Positions 1 through 10,227 of a DNA stretch of 64,000 nucleotides are shown in pieces. The notes beneath the pieces are model-generated. The model had not been told where the DNA came from. It searched no databases and worked only from the letters and a program-made list of their open reading frames with translations. Every line of letters begins with the position of its first letter. The first letter of the stretch is position 1. The stretch lies in contig NZ_CP023671.1 of the NCBI RefSeq assembly GCF_003606265.1, positions 868,001 to 932,000 on the forward strand, read 5' to 3'. Position numbers and translations under genes: made by a program. Origin of the DNA: Clostridium septicum. Its GTDB lineage: Bacteria > Bacillota > Clostridia > Clostridiales > Clostridiaceae.

Positions 1-228
1 TGCTGCTTCAAAATCACCTTCTTTAGCCTTTGCTATAAATCCAGGGATATTTACAGATACTGGACATCCTTCAACACATTTAGGATTTTTACATCCTAAA
101 CATCTGTTAGCTTCTCTAATTGCTTGTTCTTCATTGTATCCTAAACAAACTTCTTCAAAATTAGTTGCTCTTACTTCTGGAGCTTGTTCAGTAACAGGTG
201 TTCTTTTCATTCTATCTTTCATATCCAT
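1..228 (-). CDS. nfnB: NADH-dependent ferredoxin:NADP+ oxidoreductase subunit B (GltA-like), N-terminal part
   Basis: N-terminal 76 codons of a GltA/NfnB-type flavoprotein cut by the window edge. The visible part reads MDMKDRMKRTPV and carries the Cys-rich motif CLGCKNPKCVEGCPV that binds 4Fe-4S in glutamate synthase small subunits and NfnB. The start ATG overlaps the TAA stop of the preceding gene by one base (TAATG), so the two are translationally coupled. With NfnA just upstream this is the NfnAB electron-bifurcating transhydrogenase (NADH plus reduced ferredoxin to NADPH), a cytosolic enzyme of clostridial fermentation. A glutamate synthase small subunit is the alternative, but the NfnA partner argues against it. 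Confidence 0.85.
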   Translation of the reverse strand, partial: MDMKDRMKRTPVTEQAPEVRATNFEEVCLGYNEEQAIREANRCLGCKNPKCVEGCPVSVNIPGFIAKAKEGDFEAA

Positions 229-1115
229 TATTTATCACCTTTACATCCACAACCACCATGGCTATGAGTGTCCCCTTCTTCTTGTTTTAGTTTAGCTCTT
301 CCTTCTTCAGTTTTATACATTGTTTGTCTTCTCATTGATTCATCAAAATCAACTAAATGTCCATCAAATTCTGGTCCATCTACACATGCAAATTTTACTT
401 CTCCACCTACAGTAACTCTACAAGCACCACACATACCTGTTCCGTCAACCATAATTGGATTTAAGCTAACTGTTGTTGGAATTTCTAATTCCTTTGTAAG
501 TACACACATAAATTTCATCATTATCATTGGTCCAATTACTACTGCATGATCATATTTATTTCCTTTTTCAACTAAATCTTTTAAACAATCTGTAACTCTA
601 CCATTAAATCCGTATGATCCATCATCAGTTGCAACATATAAGTTTCCTGCAACCTTTTTCATTTCATCTTCTAATATTAATAATTCTTTGTTTCTACTAC
701 CTACAATTACATCGCACTTAATTCCGTGTTCGTGCATCCATTTAACTTGTGGATATACTGGTGCCGCCCCAACACCTCCAGCAACAAAGATTGTATTTTT
801 CTTTTTAAGTTCTTCTAAGTCTTCATGAACAAGTTCACTTGGTTGTCCTAATGGTCCAACAAAGTCAGAAACATAGTCTCCTTCATTAAAAGTAGCTAAT
901 TGCTTTGTACCTTCACCTACAGTTTGGAATACTATTGTTACAGTTCCTTGTTCTCTATTATAATCTGCTATTGTTAATGGTATTCTTTCACCTTTTTCAT
1001 CATTCTTTATTATTATGAATTGTCCCGGTTGTGCAGATTTAGCAACTCTAGGTGCTTCAATATCCATTAAAAAGATATTGTTTGTAAGTTCTCTTTTACC
1101 AACTATTTTGTACAT
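228..1115 (-). CDS. nfnA: NfnA: FAD/NAD-binding, 2Fe-2S subunit of NADH-dependent ferredoxin:NADP+ oxidoreductase
   Basis: 295 residues, the usual size for NfnA/SudB-type ferredoxin-NADP reductase subunits. The N-terminal part (about 1-95) is a FAD-binding barrel with RIPLTIAD. The middle (about 105-215) is the NAD-binding lobe with FVAGGVGAAPVYP. The C-terminal part has the Cys cluster GTGMCGACRVTV plus FACVDGPEFDGH, which binds 2Fe-2S in this family and in dihydroorotate dehydrogenase electron-transfer subunits. The tail HSHGGCGCKGDK is His/Cys-rich. A strong AGGGGG ribosome site precedes the ATG. It overlaps nfnB by one base, so both subunits are made together. A pyrK-like role is less likely because nfnB follows. 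Confidence 0.88.
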   Translation of the reverse strand: MYKIVGKRELTNNIFLMDIEAPRVAKSAQPGQFIIIKNDEKGERIPLTIADYNREQGTVTIVFQTVGEGTKQLATFNEGDYVSDFVGPLGQPSELVHEDLEELKKKNTIFVAGGVGAAPVYPQVKWMHEHGIKCDVIVGSRNKELLILEDEMKKVAGNLYVATDDGSYGFNGRVTDCLKDLVEKGNKYDHAVVIGPMIMMKFMCVLTKELEIPTTVSLNPIMVDGTGMCGACRVTVGGEVKFACVDGPEFDGHLVDFDESMRRQTMYKTEEGRAKLKQEEGDTHSHGGCGCKGDK

Positions 1116-1255
1116 CCCCTGTACCCCCTCTAATTTTCATGTTACTTAATATTAACATATTTTTTTACTTTTGTATAAGTATCTAATTATCCTTGATAAT
1201 TTTTCATAAATTTCTCATTTTTATTAACTTTTTTACAATTGCATTTTTTAACGAC

Positions 1256-1281
1256 AAAAGCTCTCTAGGTGAGAGCCTTTG
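1256..1281 (-). terminator. possible terminator after the alcohol dehydrogenase gene
   Basis: GGCTCTC-ACCTA-GAGAG hairpin with one bulge, followed on minus by CTTTTGTCGTT. The U-tract is short, so this is a weak candidate. It lies between the adh stop and nfnA. Confidence 0.35.
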
Positions 1282-1351
1282 TGTAGGGTTTTCTTATTTT
1301 AAATTTTCTAGTGCATTAATTATCTTTTTCTAAATATCTATTTTCTAATTA

Positions 1352-2518
1352 TTAAAAATCAACTCTATTTCCGTAGTAAGTGCAAGTTAATAATTTTTCC
1401 ATTGTTTCATCATCAATTGCTCTTGGACTTGATCCTGTACAAGCATCTAATACTGCATTATGAGCTATAAACTTAACATTGTTCTTGAAGTCTTCTTCAG
1501 TAACTCCATATTCTTTCATTGTATGAGGTATATTTAAAGCAGTGTTAAATTCGTTAATTAGTTTAATTAATGAATCAGTTAATTCTGCATTTGTATTTCC
1601 TTCTAACTTTAACATTTTAGCAATATCAGCATATCTTTCTTCACATTCAACTCTATTATATTGAATTACAAATGGTAAGAATATTGCATTTGCACATCCA
1701 TGAGGAATGTGGAATACAGCACCTACTTTGTGAGCCATTGAGTGAACTATTCCTAGTAATGCATTTGAGAATGACATACCAGCTAAACATTGCGCTTCAT
1801 GCATTAAGTTTCTAGCTTCCTTGTCTCCTTCATATGATTTAACTAAGTTTTCTCTTACCATTTCTATAGCTTTCATAGCTAATGGATCTGAGAAGTTTGA
1901 TCTTAATGATGCAGTATAAGCTTCTATAGCGTGAGTTAAAGCATCCATTCCAGTATGTGCTACTAATTTAGCAGGCATAGTTTGAGCTAAGTCTGGATCA
2001 ACTATAGCTATATCTGGAGTTATGTTAAAATCAGCTAGAGGATATTTAATCTTAGCCTTGTAATCAGTTATTACTGAGAAAGCAGTAACTTCTGTAGCAG
2101 TACCACTTGTTGATGGAATAGCTACAAACTTAGCTTTTTGTCTTAATTCTGGTAATCCAAATGGAACTACAGCTTGTTCAAAAGTAAAATCTGGGTATTC
2201 ATAGAATATCCACATTGCTTTTGCAGCATCTATTGGTGATCCACCACCCATTGCTACTATCCAATCTGGTTTGAAGTCTCTCATTTCTTCAGCACCCTTC
2301 ATAACAGTTTCAACTGATGGGTCTGGTTCAACACCTTCAAATAATTTAACTTCCATTCCAGCTTCTTTTAAATAATCTTCAACTTTTTGTAAGAAACCAA
2401 ATCTTTTCATTGATCCTCCACCAACTACTACGAAAGCTCTCTTACCTTTTAAAGTCTTTAGCGTTTCTAAAGATCCTGCTCCATGATATAAATCTCTTGG
2501 TAATGTAAAACGTGCCAT
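1352..2518 (-). CDS. iron-containing alcohol dehydrogenase
   Basis: 388 residues, typical of the Fe-ADH family (PF00465) that reduces aldehydes to alcohols with NAD(P)H in clostridial fermentation. Seen: nucleotide-binding motif MGGGSPIDAAKAMW near residue 100. Iron ligands are seen in MDALTHAIEAY (Asp about 192, His about 196) and in the C-terminal half, VHSMAHKVGAVFHIPHG. The start has AGGAGG eight bases upstream. The gene is monocistronic, with a perfect sigma-54 promoter 5' of it and a sigma-54 activator gene beyond that. Substrate (ethanol, butanol or other) cannot be told from sequence. Confidence 0.9.
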   Translation of the reverse strand: MARFTLPRDLYHGAGSLETLKTLKGKRAFVVVGGGSMKRFGFLQKVEDYLKEAGMEVKLFEGVEPDPSVETVMKGAEEMRDFKPDWIVAMGGGSPIDAAKAMWIFYEYPDFTFEQAVVPFGLPELRQKAKFVAIPSTSGTATEVTAFSVITDYKAKIKYPLADFNITPDIAIVDPDLAQTMPAKLVAHTGMDALTHAIEAYTASLRSNFSDPLAMKAIEMVRENLVKSYEGDKEARNLMHEAQCLAGMSFSNALLGIVHSMAHKVGAVFHIPHGCANAIFLPFVIQYNRVECEERYADIAKMLKLEGNTNAELTDSLIKLINEFNTALNIPHTMKEYGVTEEDFKNNVKFIAHNAVLDACTGSSPRAIDDETMEKLLTCTYYGNRVDF

Positions 2519-2586
2519 TATATTGCCTCCTAAAATTATAAAATTTATTCTTAATAACTTATTATTTAATTCACATAAATATGTAT

Positions 2587-2603
2587 AGCAATTACCGTGC
2601 CAA
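2587..2603 (-). promoter_or_regulatory. sigma-54 (-24/-12) promoter of the alcohol dehydrogenase gene
   Basis: Minus strand reads TTGGCACGGTAATTGCT, matching the RpoN consensus TGGCACG-N4-TTGCW at every defined base, with GG and GC correctly spaced. Transcription should start near 2576, leaving a leader of about 58 nt before the adh ATG at 2518. Confidence 0.92.
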
Positions 2604-2672
2604 TTTGTTATTTTTTTGTCAACCCTTTATTTTCAAGGTTTTCTAATAAGATAAAATTTTCAAAAAATAAAT

Positions 2673-2724
2673 ATGTCCTAAAATAATACACTATTATTTT
2701 TATATGTGTACTATTTTAGGACAT
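2673..2724. repeat. 19-bp inverted repeat between activator gene and sigma-54 promoter (candidate activator site or terminator)
   Basis: Arms 2673-2691 and 2706-2724 match over 19 bp with one mismatch (ATGTCCTAAAATA core), around a 14-bp loop. The centre lies about 120 bp upstream of the predicted adh start, a usual distance for a sigma-54 activator site. It also lies directly after the activator stop codon and is followed on minus by ATTTATTTTTT, so it may instead or also terminate the activator transcript. Confidence 0.7.
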
Positions 2725-2736
2725 TGTCTTATTTTA

Positions 2737-4647
2737 TTACAGTTTTATATCATATTTTTTAGCCTTTAGATATAACGTATTTCTACTTATACCTAAAACT
2801 TTAGCAATCTTAGTCATATTATGATTATAAATTTTTATAGCTTTTTCTATGGTATCTTTCTCAAGTGTCGATAAATTAAGACTTTTTTCTATATCTTTGT
2901 TACTTTTTTCATTAACTATTTCTTTATGATATATAATTTCTTCTGTTTTTTCTTTTCTTTCATCATTATCTTCCCATAAATCAAAAGAAAGGTTTCCATC
3001 TAAATTAACTATGTTTTCAATATAATTTTCTAATTGTCTTATATTTCCTGGCCAGTTATAAGATAATAAACTATTATATAACTCCTTATTTATGTCTGGC
3101 ATTTCTTTATTTAGTTTAAATGATTTAACTCTTAGAAAGTATTCTATAAGTTTCTCTAAATCTCCCTTTCTCTCTCTAAGAGGAGGTAATTTTATTGGAA
3201 TAACACATAATCTATAATATAAATCTTCTCTAAATCTTCCTTTTTTAACTTCTTTTTTAAGATTTTTATTAGTTGCTGCAATTACCCTAACATCAATTGG
3301 TATTTCATCACTTCCTCCAAGTCTTGTAACTCTTCCCTCTTGAAGGACTCTCAATAAATTTACTTGCATATCAAGAGGCATCTCCCCTATTTCATCTAAA
3401 AATAAAGTTCCTCCATTTGCAACTTCAAATTTTCCTGGTTTTCCACCTTTTTTTCCACCAGTAAATGTTCCATCTTCATAGCCAAATAATTCACTTTCTA
3501 TTATGTTAACAGGAATTGCTCCACAATTTATAGCTACAAATTTATTCTTTCTTCTTAAACTATAATTGTGCATAGATTGTGCTAAAACCTCTTTTCCTGT
3601 TCCACTTTCACCTTCAATAAGAACTGTTGATGGACTATTAGAAATTATTTTGCTATTTGTAATTACATTTGTAATGGCAGCACTTTCTCCAATAATATCA
3701 TTAAAAGTAAAAAACGCTCCTGTTGCATCATTTACATCTTCTTCTTCTTTCTCCTTGCTCATTGTAACAACTACACCAATAACTTTACCCTTATGTCTAA
3801 TTCCCTTAAAAGTAAACTTAGTTTTATATTTACTTGTATGTTTAAACTTAATTTCTTTTATAATTATTTTATCATCCTCTTCTAATTGTTCTAATATATT
3901 TCCAAGGTCTGATACTATATGAGCTATATTTTCATTTATTAAATCTTCTTTATCTTTATTTAATACATTGGATGCAACTTTATTTATATTGACTATTTTT
4001 CCCTCTACATCAACAATAATTATACCTTTATCCACATTATCTATAACACTTTCCATGTAATTATATGTTTGATTTAGAATGCCATTTATTTTACGTTTAT
4101 CTAATTCATTTTCAATTGCTTTAACCCCAAATATAACTAATCCTAATGTATGCGGATGTTTTAAACTACAATTTCCTGTTAAATTTAATGTTCCTATAAT
4201 TTCTCCTTTGGAATTATGTATTGGAGCTGCTGAACAAGTTAAATTTTGAAATATTTCTATATAATGCTCTTTAGCTGTTATTTGAACACACTTGTCTTCT
4301 TTTATTGCAGTTCCCATTGCATTAGTACCTATATTTTGTTCATTCATATAAGCACCAACTTTTACATTAAGCTTATTTAATTCATTGGTTATCTCTTTTT
4401 CTCCTCTAATATATAAGATACATCCTTCATTATCAGTTAAAACTATAATAAAATCCTTATCTTGAACTGCTGAAAAAACCATATCTATATATGGTATAGA
4501 TACTTCTATTAATTCTTTGTGCTTAGTTAAAACTCCCTCTAAGTTTTCTCCAACTAATATTTTTTTAGAGTGACTTGAGCTTTTTTCTACCCCATAGCTT
4601 TCGCTTCTTTTGTGAGATTTTTCAATTAATAATCTTCTTTCTTCCAT
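2737..4647 (-). CDS. sigma-54-dependent transcriptional activator (AcoR/AdhR-like; GAF-PAS-AAA+-Fis)
   Basis: 636 residues from the chosen start. A sensor part (about 55-190, GAF-like, with QNLTCSAAPIHN) is followed by a PAS-like segment (about 200-300). An AAA+ sigma-54 interaction domain follows, with Walker A GESGTGKE near 345, Walker B TLFLDEIGEM and the RLGG/R-finger region. The C-terminus is a Fis-type helix-turn-helix (TKIAKVLGISRNTLYLKAKK). The sigma-54 contact loop reads GTFTGG instead of GAFTGA. An ATG three codons further upstream overlaps the AGAGGA ribosome site, so 4647 is preferred. It sits just upstream of the adh gene with its sigma-54 promoter, so it most likely activates that gene in response to an unknown small molecule. 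Confidence 0.88.
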   Translation of the reverse strand: MEERRLLIEKSHKRSESYGVEKSSSHSKKILVGENLEGVLTKHKELIEVSIPYIDMVFSAVQDKDFIIVLTDNEGCILYIRGEKEITNELNKLNVKVGAYMNEQNIGTNAMGTAIKEDKCVQITAKEHYIEIFQNLTCSAAPIHNSKGEIIGTLNLTGNCSLKHPHTLGLVIFGVKAIENELDKRKINGILNQTYNYMESVIDNVDKGIIIVDVEGKIVNINKVASNVLNKDKEDLINENIAHIVSDLGNILEQLEEDDKIIIKEIKFKHTSKYKTKFTFKGIRHKGKVIGVVVTMSKEKEEEDVNDATGAFFTFNDIIGESAAITNVITNSKIISNSPSTVLIEGESGTGKEVLAQSMHNYSLRRKNKFVAINCGAIPVNIIESELFGYEDGTFTGGKKGGKPGKFEVANGGTLFLDEIGEMPLDMQVNLLRVLQEGRVTRLGGSDEIPIDVRVIAATNKNLKKEVKKGRFREDLYYRLCVIPIKLPPLRERKGDLEKLIEYFLRVKSFKLNKEMPDINKELYNSLLSYNWPGNIRQLENYIENIVNLDGNLSFDLWEDNDERKEKTEEIIYHKEIVNEKSNKDIEKSLNLSTLEKDTIEKAIKIYNHNMTKIAKVLGISRNTLYLKAKKYDIKL

Positions 4648-4716
4648 AGGCCACATCCTCTTTTTACTGAATTAATATTCTAATAACATTTTACCTTTTT
4701 ATATGCTTTTTTTCCA

Positions 4717-4754
4717 TATAAAAAGCATGTAGCTTTTATAAAACTACATGCTTT
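4717..4754 (-). terminator. rho-independent terminator of smpB
   Basis: Perfect 11-bp stem AAAGCATGTAG/CTACATGCTTT (4722-4732 with 4744-4754), followed on minus by TTTTT. It lies 15 bp after the smpB stop. Confidence 0.9.
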
Positions 4755-4768
4755 ACTTAATTTCATAT

Positions 4769-5239
4769 TTAATATCTGTTAGAATTTTTCATTTGTCTTT
4801 CTATATCTCTTTTATGAGCCTTTTCTAGCATTGAATCTCTCTTATCATAATTTTTCTTACCTCTACATAATCCAAGTGCTACTTTTACTTTTCCTTCTTT
4901 TAAATATAATGATAAAGGTATTAATGTGTATCCTTGTTGTGAAACTAAACCTGCAAATCTTGATATTTGCTCCTTATGAAGTAAAAGCTTTCTTTCTCTT
5001 AATGGATCTACATTGAATATATTTCCTTGTTCGTAATGACTTATATGCATATTCTTAATAAATATTTCTCCATTATCTATATCAGCATAGCAATCTTTTA
5101 AATTACATTTTCCTGCCCTAATTGATTTTACTTCTGTCCCAACTAAAGCAATTCCAGCTTCCATAGTTTCCTCAACAAAATAATCATGTCTAGCTTTTCT
5201 ATTATCTGCTAGTGTATTGCTATTTTTCTTTCTTACCAT
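4769..5239 (-). CDS. smpB: SsrA-binding protein SmpB
   Basis: 156 residues, the normal size. SmpB binds tmRNA and delivers it to stalled ribosomes for trans-translation. Seen: N-terminal [29 protein letters not shown], broken by families as ARHDY and GTEVKSIR, the CNLKD(C/S)Y segment, and the Lys/Arg-rich C-terminal tail KRDIERQMK that enters the ribosomal A site. It follows rnr by 78 bp, a common bacterial order (secG-rnr-smpB). I did not find the tmRNA gene itself nearby. Confidence 0.95.
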   Translation of the reverse strand: MVRKKNSNTLADNRKARHDYFVEETMEAGIALVGTEVKSIRAGKCNLKDCYADIDNGEIFIKNMHISHYEQGNIFNVDPLRERKLLLHKEQISRFAGLVSQQGYTLIPLSLYLKEGKVKVALGLCRGKKNYDKRDSMLEKAHKRDIERQMKNSNRY

Positions 5240-5317
5240 TTTCTCTCACCACGCAATTTTTATCCTATTATTAATAATTCTAGTATATCATAATCTAAAG
5301 TAGCTACGCCATGATTT

Positions 5318-7543
5318 TTATTTTTCATCCATTATTTCTTCAGAAAAATTTGTTTTCATATCAGCTTTTACCTCAGGTAATTTTTCTACTAATTCTTTAG
5401 TTGCTTTTATTTCTTCTTTTGTATCCTCAACTTCCACTAAATCAAAATAAACTTCTCTATTTTCTATATCAACCCTACTACATTTAACCTTAACTTCATC
5501 ACCTAATTTATAAACTTTCTTTCTTCTTTCACCTATTAAACAAAGATGAGCTTCATCATAAATATAATAATCGTCATCTAAAGCTGTTATATGAATTAGT
5601 CCTTCTATTGTATTTGGTAATTCTACAAATAAACCAAATGAAGTTACAGATGAAATTATTCCTTGGAATTCTTCACCTAATCTATCTAACATATATTCAG
5701 CTTTCTTTAAATCATCAACTTCTCTTTCTGCTTCTTGAGCTAGTCTTTCCATCTCTGATGATTGTTTAGATGCTATCTCAACAATGTTGGTTAATCTAGT
5801 ACTTCTCTTATCATCTATTTTACCATTTATATGCTCTTTTATTATTCTGTGTATTTGAAGATCTGGATATCTTCTTATTGGTGATGTAAAGTGACAATAG
5901 TATTTAGCCGCAAGTCCAAAGTGACCTACACATTCAGGTGAATACTTAGCTTTCATAAGAGATCTTAATAGCAACGTATTTACTACTGTTTCTTCTTTTT
6001 TACCTCTTACTTTCTCAAGTAAATCCTGTAAAGCTCTTGGATGAGTTTCTTGACCCCATCTTACAACATATCCTAAGTTATAAACGAACTCTTTAAATTT
6101 TTCTAACTTCTCTTCATCTGGATCTTCATGAATTCTATATACAAATGGAGTATTAGTCCAGAACATATGCTCAGCTATTGTTTCATTACAAACTAACATA
6201 AACTCTTCTATTATTCTATTTGCTATTGCTCTATCATATGGCTTTATATCTATTGGTTTGCCTTGCTCATTTAATATTATTTTTGATTCTTCAAACTCAA
6301 AGTCTATAGCTCCTCTTTTCATTCTTTTTCCTCTAAGAATTGTGCAAAGCTCTTCCATAGCCTTAAAGTCGTCGACTAAATAATCATATTTCTTTATAAG
6401 CTCTTCATCATTATCTCTTAATATCTTAGTTACATCTGTATAAGTCATTCTTTCACTTGTTCTAATTACTGTTTCTTCTATTTCATGTGCTAAAACTTTT
6501 CCATTTCTATCTATAGTCATAAAACAACTTAAAGCTAACCTATCAACCTTTGGATTTAATGAACATATTCCATTAGATAATTTTTTAGGTAACATTGGTA
6601 TAACCCTATCAATTAAATAAACTGAAGTACCTCTCTTTAATGCTTCTTTATCTAAAGGATTTTTTTCTCTAACATAATGAGTTACATCTGCAATATGAAC
6701 TCCTAATCTAAATCTATCTTCATCTAACCTTTCAATAGATACTGCATCATCTAAATCCTTAGCATCTTCACCATCTATTGTAACCATTCTTAAGTTTCTA
6801 ATATCTTTTCTTCTTTTATATTCCTTTTCGTCAATTTCCTCGGAAATATTTTCAGCATAGTCTAATACTTTGGCTGAAAACTCTTCTGGTAATCCATATT
6901 TCTTTATTATTGTAAGAATATCTAAGCCTTTTTCTCCTTTTTGACCTAAAACTTCTTTAATTATACCTTCTGGACTTCTTCTTTTCTCCGGCCATTTAGT
7001 TACTTCACAAATAACAACATCACCATTTTTAGCATTTAGTTTATCCTTTTTTGAAATAAATATATCTTGATTTAATCTTGTGTCCTCTGGAACAACAAAT
7101 CCAAAGTTACGGCTATCTTCATAAATCCCTATAACTTTAGTATTTGCTCTTTCTAAAACTTCACTAACTTCGCCTTCTCTTTTCTTTCCATTTAAATCAT
7201 CTCTTGTTATTTGAACAATAACCTTATCATTATTCATAGCTCCGTTCATACATGAGCTAGGAATAAATACATCTTTTTCCCCTTCAACCTCTGGTATTAA
7301 AAATCCAAATCCTTTTTGATGGACTTGAATCTTTCCTGTTATTAGTCCTAATCTTTCTGGAAGGGCAAACTTATCTTTTTTAGTTCTAACTATTAATCCT
7401 TCCTTTTCCATAGACTTTAATGCTTTTTTAAATGGTTTATACTCGTCAGGATTTATATCAAATACAGCAACTAATTCTTGAATATCCATAGGTCTATAAG
7501 CTTCTTCTCTCATAAAGCTTATTAACGTTTGTTTTATTCCCAT
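5318..7543 (-). CDS. rnr: ribonuclease R
   Basis: 741 residues from ATG 7543, which has CGGAGG ten bases upstream. An in-frame start 28 codons further up has no such site. RNase R degrades structured RNA 3' to 5' and takes part in mRNA turnover and tmRNA-linked decay. Seen in order: winged-helix (about 1-70), cold-shock domains (about 75-220), RNB catalytic domain with metal-binding DGEDAKDLDDAV (about 255), and a C-terminal S1 domain (ISSVTSFGLFVELPNTIEGL). Neighbours secG upstream and smpB downstream match the conserved order. Confidence 0.94.
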   Translation of the reverse strand: MGIKQTLISFMREEAYRPMDIQELVAVFDINPDEYKPFKKALKSMEKEGLIVRTKKDKFALPERLGLITGKIQVHQKGFGFLIPEVEGEKDVFIPSSCMNGAMNNDKVIVQITRDDLNGKKREGEVSEVLERANTKVIGIYEDSRNFGFVVPEDTRLNQDIFISKKDKLNAKNGDVVICEVTKWPEKRRSPEGIIKEVLGQKGEKGLDILTIIKKYGLPEEFSAKVLDYAENISEEIDEKEYKRRKDIRNLRMVTIDGEDAKDLDDAVSIERLDEDRFRLGVHIADVTHYVREKNPLDKEALKRGTSVYLIDRVIPMLPKKLSNGICSLNPKVDRLALSCFMTIDRNGKVLAHEIEETVIRTSERMTYTDVTKILRDNDEELIKKYDYLVDDFKAMEELCTILRGKRMKRGAIDFEFEESKIILNEQGKPIDIKPYDRAIANRIIEEFMLVCNETIAEHMFWTNTPFVYRIHEDPDEEKLEKFKEFVYNLGYVVRWGQETHPRALQDLLEKVRGKKEETVVNTLLLRSLMKAKYSPECVGHFGLAAKYYCHFTSPIRRYPDLQIHRIIKEHINGKIDDKRSTRLTNIVEIASKQSSEMERLAQEAEREVDDLKKAEYMLDRLGEEFQGIISSVTSFGLFVELPNTIEGLIHITALDDDYYIYDEAHLCLIGERRKKVYKLGDEVKVKCSRVDIENREVYFDLVEVEDTKEEIKATKELVEKLPEVKADMKTNFSEEIMDEK

Positions 7544-7730
7544 ATATTTAAGTTCCTCCGTAAAATTATTTTCTATTTTAAGTGTATCCATAATTTTCTT
7601 ATCATACACTATAATAGTACCATACACAATATATTTTATACAATTAGTTAGAATAATATATACATTAGTGTATCTTTTATTGCTTTTATTTCTTTTATTA
7701 TCTAAATTTAATATTAATTTTAGATAATAA

Positions 7731-7761
7731 AAAAAATGATATCAAATTTATATCATTTTTT
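7731..7761 (-). terminator. terminator after PH-domain gene
   Basis: Stem AAAAAATGATAT/ATATCATTTTTT with loop CAAATTT, followed on minus by more T. It ends 5 bp from the stop of the PH-domain gene. Confidence 0.8.
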
Positions 7762-7765
7762 AATC

Positions 7766-8143
7766 TTATCTTAAACAATATTCGGCTAATACTGCTTGAA
7801 GCTCATATATATTTAAACTACTATTAAATTGTTTTTCTATTGGTAAGTCTGTTCCTGATATCCAAATTTTTAATTCTGCATCTAAATCAAAATGTCCTGA
7901 TGTCTCTATCTTAAAATGTGTTATAGCTCTATAAGGTATTGAATGATATTCTGTCTTTTTTCCTGTTACGCCCTGCTTATCTACTAATATTAGTCTTTTA
8001 TTAGTGAAGATAAACATATCCCTTATTAACTTATAAGCTTTTTCTATATTTTCAGAAGGTGCTAATATTTTTACATATTCTTTTTTTAAATCTTCAATTT
8101 TTACCTCTGAAGCATTTCCCATAATTCCATTAAATAATCCCAT
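7766..8143 (-). CDS. bacterial PH domain protein
   Basis: 125 residues. The sequence has the pattern of the bacterial PH family (PF08000, earlier DUF1696): IEKAYKLIRDMFIFTNKRLILVD, IPYRAITHFKIET, LKIWISG. No membrane segment or signal peptide. The ribosome site AAAGGAGA precedes the ATG. It stands alone between secG and rnr with its own terminator. Function of the family is not established; the PH fold suggests binding or oligomerisation. Confidence 0.8.
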   Translation of the reverse strand: MGLFNGIMGNASEVKIEDLKKEYVKILAPSENIEKAYKLIRDMFIFTNKRLILVDKQGVTGKKTEYHSIPYRAITHFKIETSGHFDLDAELKIWISGTDLPIEKQFNSSLNIYELQAVLAEYCLR

Positions 8144-8181
8144 AAACTATCTCCTTTTATATTTTATTTTTCTTACAAATA

Positions 8182-8209
8182 AAGCTACCATAATATATTA
8201 TAGTAGCCT
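8182..8209 (-). terminator. terminator of secG
   Basis: Stem GCTACTATAATA/TATTATGGTAGC (one G-T wobble on minus) followed by TTTATTT, 8 bp after the secG stop. Confidence 0.75.
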
Positions 8210-8217
8210 TGTAAGTC

Positions 8218-8448
8218 TTATATTAAATTTAACGCTATAGTATTTATAGCAAAAGCTGCTGCTGATATAATTGTTAATTTCACAAGCATTGCTTCTTTAG
8301 TTCTTGCTTTATTTTTTGAGAAAAATGTTTCAGTCTTACTTCCTTGGATTAAACCACTTAATGCATCAGCTTTACTTGGTTGTAATAATACTGATACTAT
8401 AATTAATAATCCTAGAACAGCTTCTAGTATGAATAGAAAATTCTTCAT
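8218..8448 (-). CDS. secG: preprotein translocase subunit SecG
   Basis: 76 residues from ATG 8448, which has GGAGGTG five bases upstream; a longer in-frame reading lacks this site. SecG is the small third subunit of the SecYEG channel. Seen: two hydrophobic helices (MKNFLFILEAVLGLLIIVSV, about 1-20, and the Ala-rich C-terminal helix about 55-75) flanking the conserved cytoplasmic loop LLQPSKADALSGLIQG. Adjacent to rnr and smpB as in many Firmicutes. Confidence 0.92.
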   Translation of the reverse strand: MKNFLFILEAVLGLLIIVSVLLQPSKADALSGLIQGSKTETFFSKNKARTKEAMLVKLTIISAAAFAINTIALNLI

Positions 8449-8576
8449 AATTACACCTCCCACGATATCTTCAAAACAGTCGTATTTACGTAAAGCTATC
8501 ATAACATATTAACTGTTAAAAAACAAGTGAATATTGTAAATTTAAGGGAATACATAAGAGTTAATCCTTTAATTCA

Positions 8577-8607
8577 CTATTTGTTTATATTTATAAAACA
8601 AATAGTA
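8577..8607. repeat. 11-bp inverted repeat in the eno-secG gap
   Basis: ACTATTTGTTT (8577-8587) pairs perfectly with AAACAAATAGT (8597-8607) across a 9-bp loop. There is no clear U-tract on minus. It could be a weak terminator or an operator upstream of secG. Confidence 0.5.
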
Positions 8608-8667
8608 TTTTCTAATTTAATTTCTCTAATTTTTTAATAAAAATAAATAAGAAATAGTCGTAATTTA

Positions 8668-8717
8668 GCACATAACACTTACTAAGGATTTTAATTACTT
8701 ATTAAAGTATTATGTGC
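8668..8717. repeat. 13-bp inverted repeat downstream of eno
   Basis: GCACATAACACTT (8668-8680) and AAGTATTATGTGC (8705-8717) pair with one wobble around a 24-bp loop. It lies 31 bp after the eno stop and probably forms its 3' end. No good U-tract follows on minus, so RNA processing rather than simple termination is possible. Confidence 0.5.
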
Positions 8718-8748
8718 CTTATTTTAACTACTTCTTAATTTATGATTA

Positions 8749-10071
<1,323 letters not shown>

Positions 10072-10185
10072 TTAAATCAATACTTTTTTATTATCTTCAA
10101 AGTTTACTAATAATATTTTAGTAATTCTTTCCTACTTTATTTATTGTGACCTAGGAAAAGTAATTTATTCATTTCAGTTTAATAA

Positions 10186-10219
10186 AAAAAGATAAAACTA
10201 ATATGAGTTTTATCTTTTT
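10186..10219 (-). terminator. terminator of the ABC exporter operon
   Basis: 14-bp stem AAAAAGATAAAACT/AGTTTTATCTTTTT with loop AATATG, U-rich on minus. It ends 9 bp after the ATPase stop. Confidence 0.9.
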
Positions 10220-10227
10220 CCTATAAG

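Noticed and set aside
4656-5317. tmRNA (ssrA) gene next to smpB
   Set aside because: No tRNA-Ala-like ends or tag-reading frame were found in the short gaps on either side.
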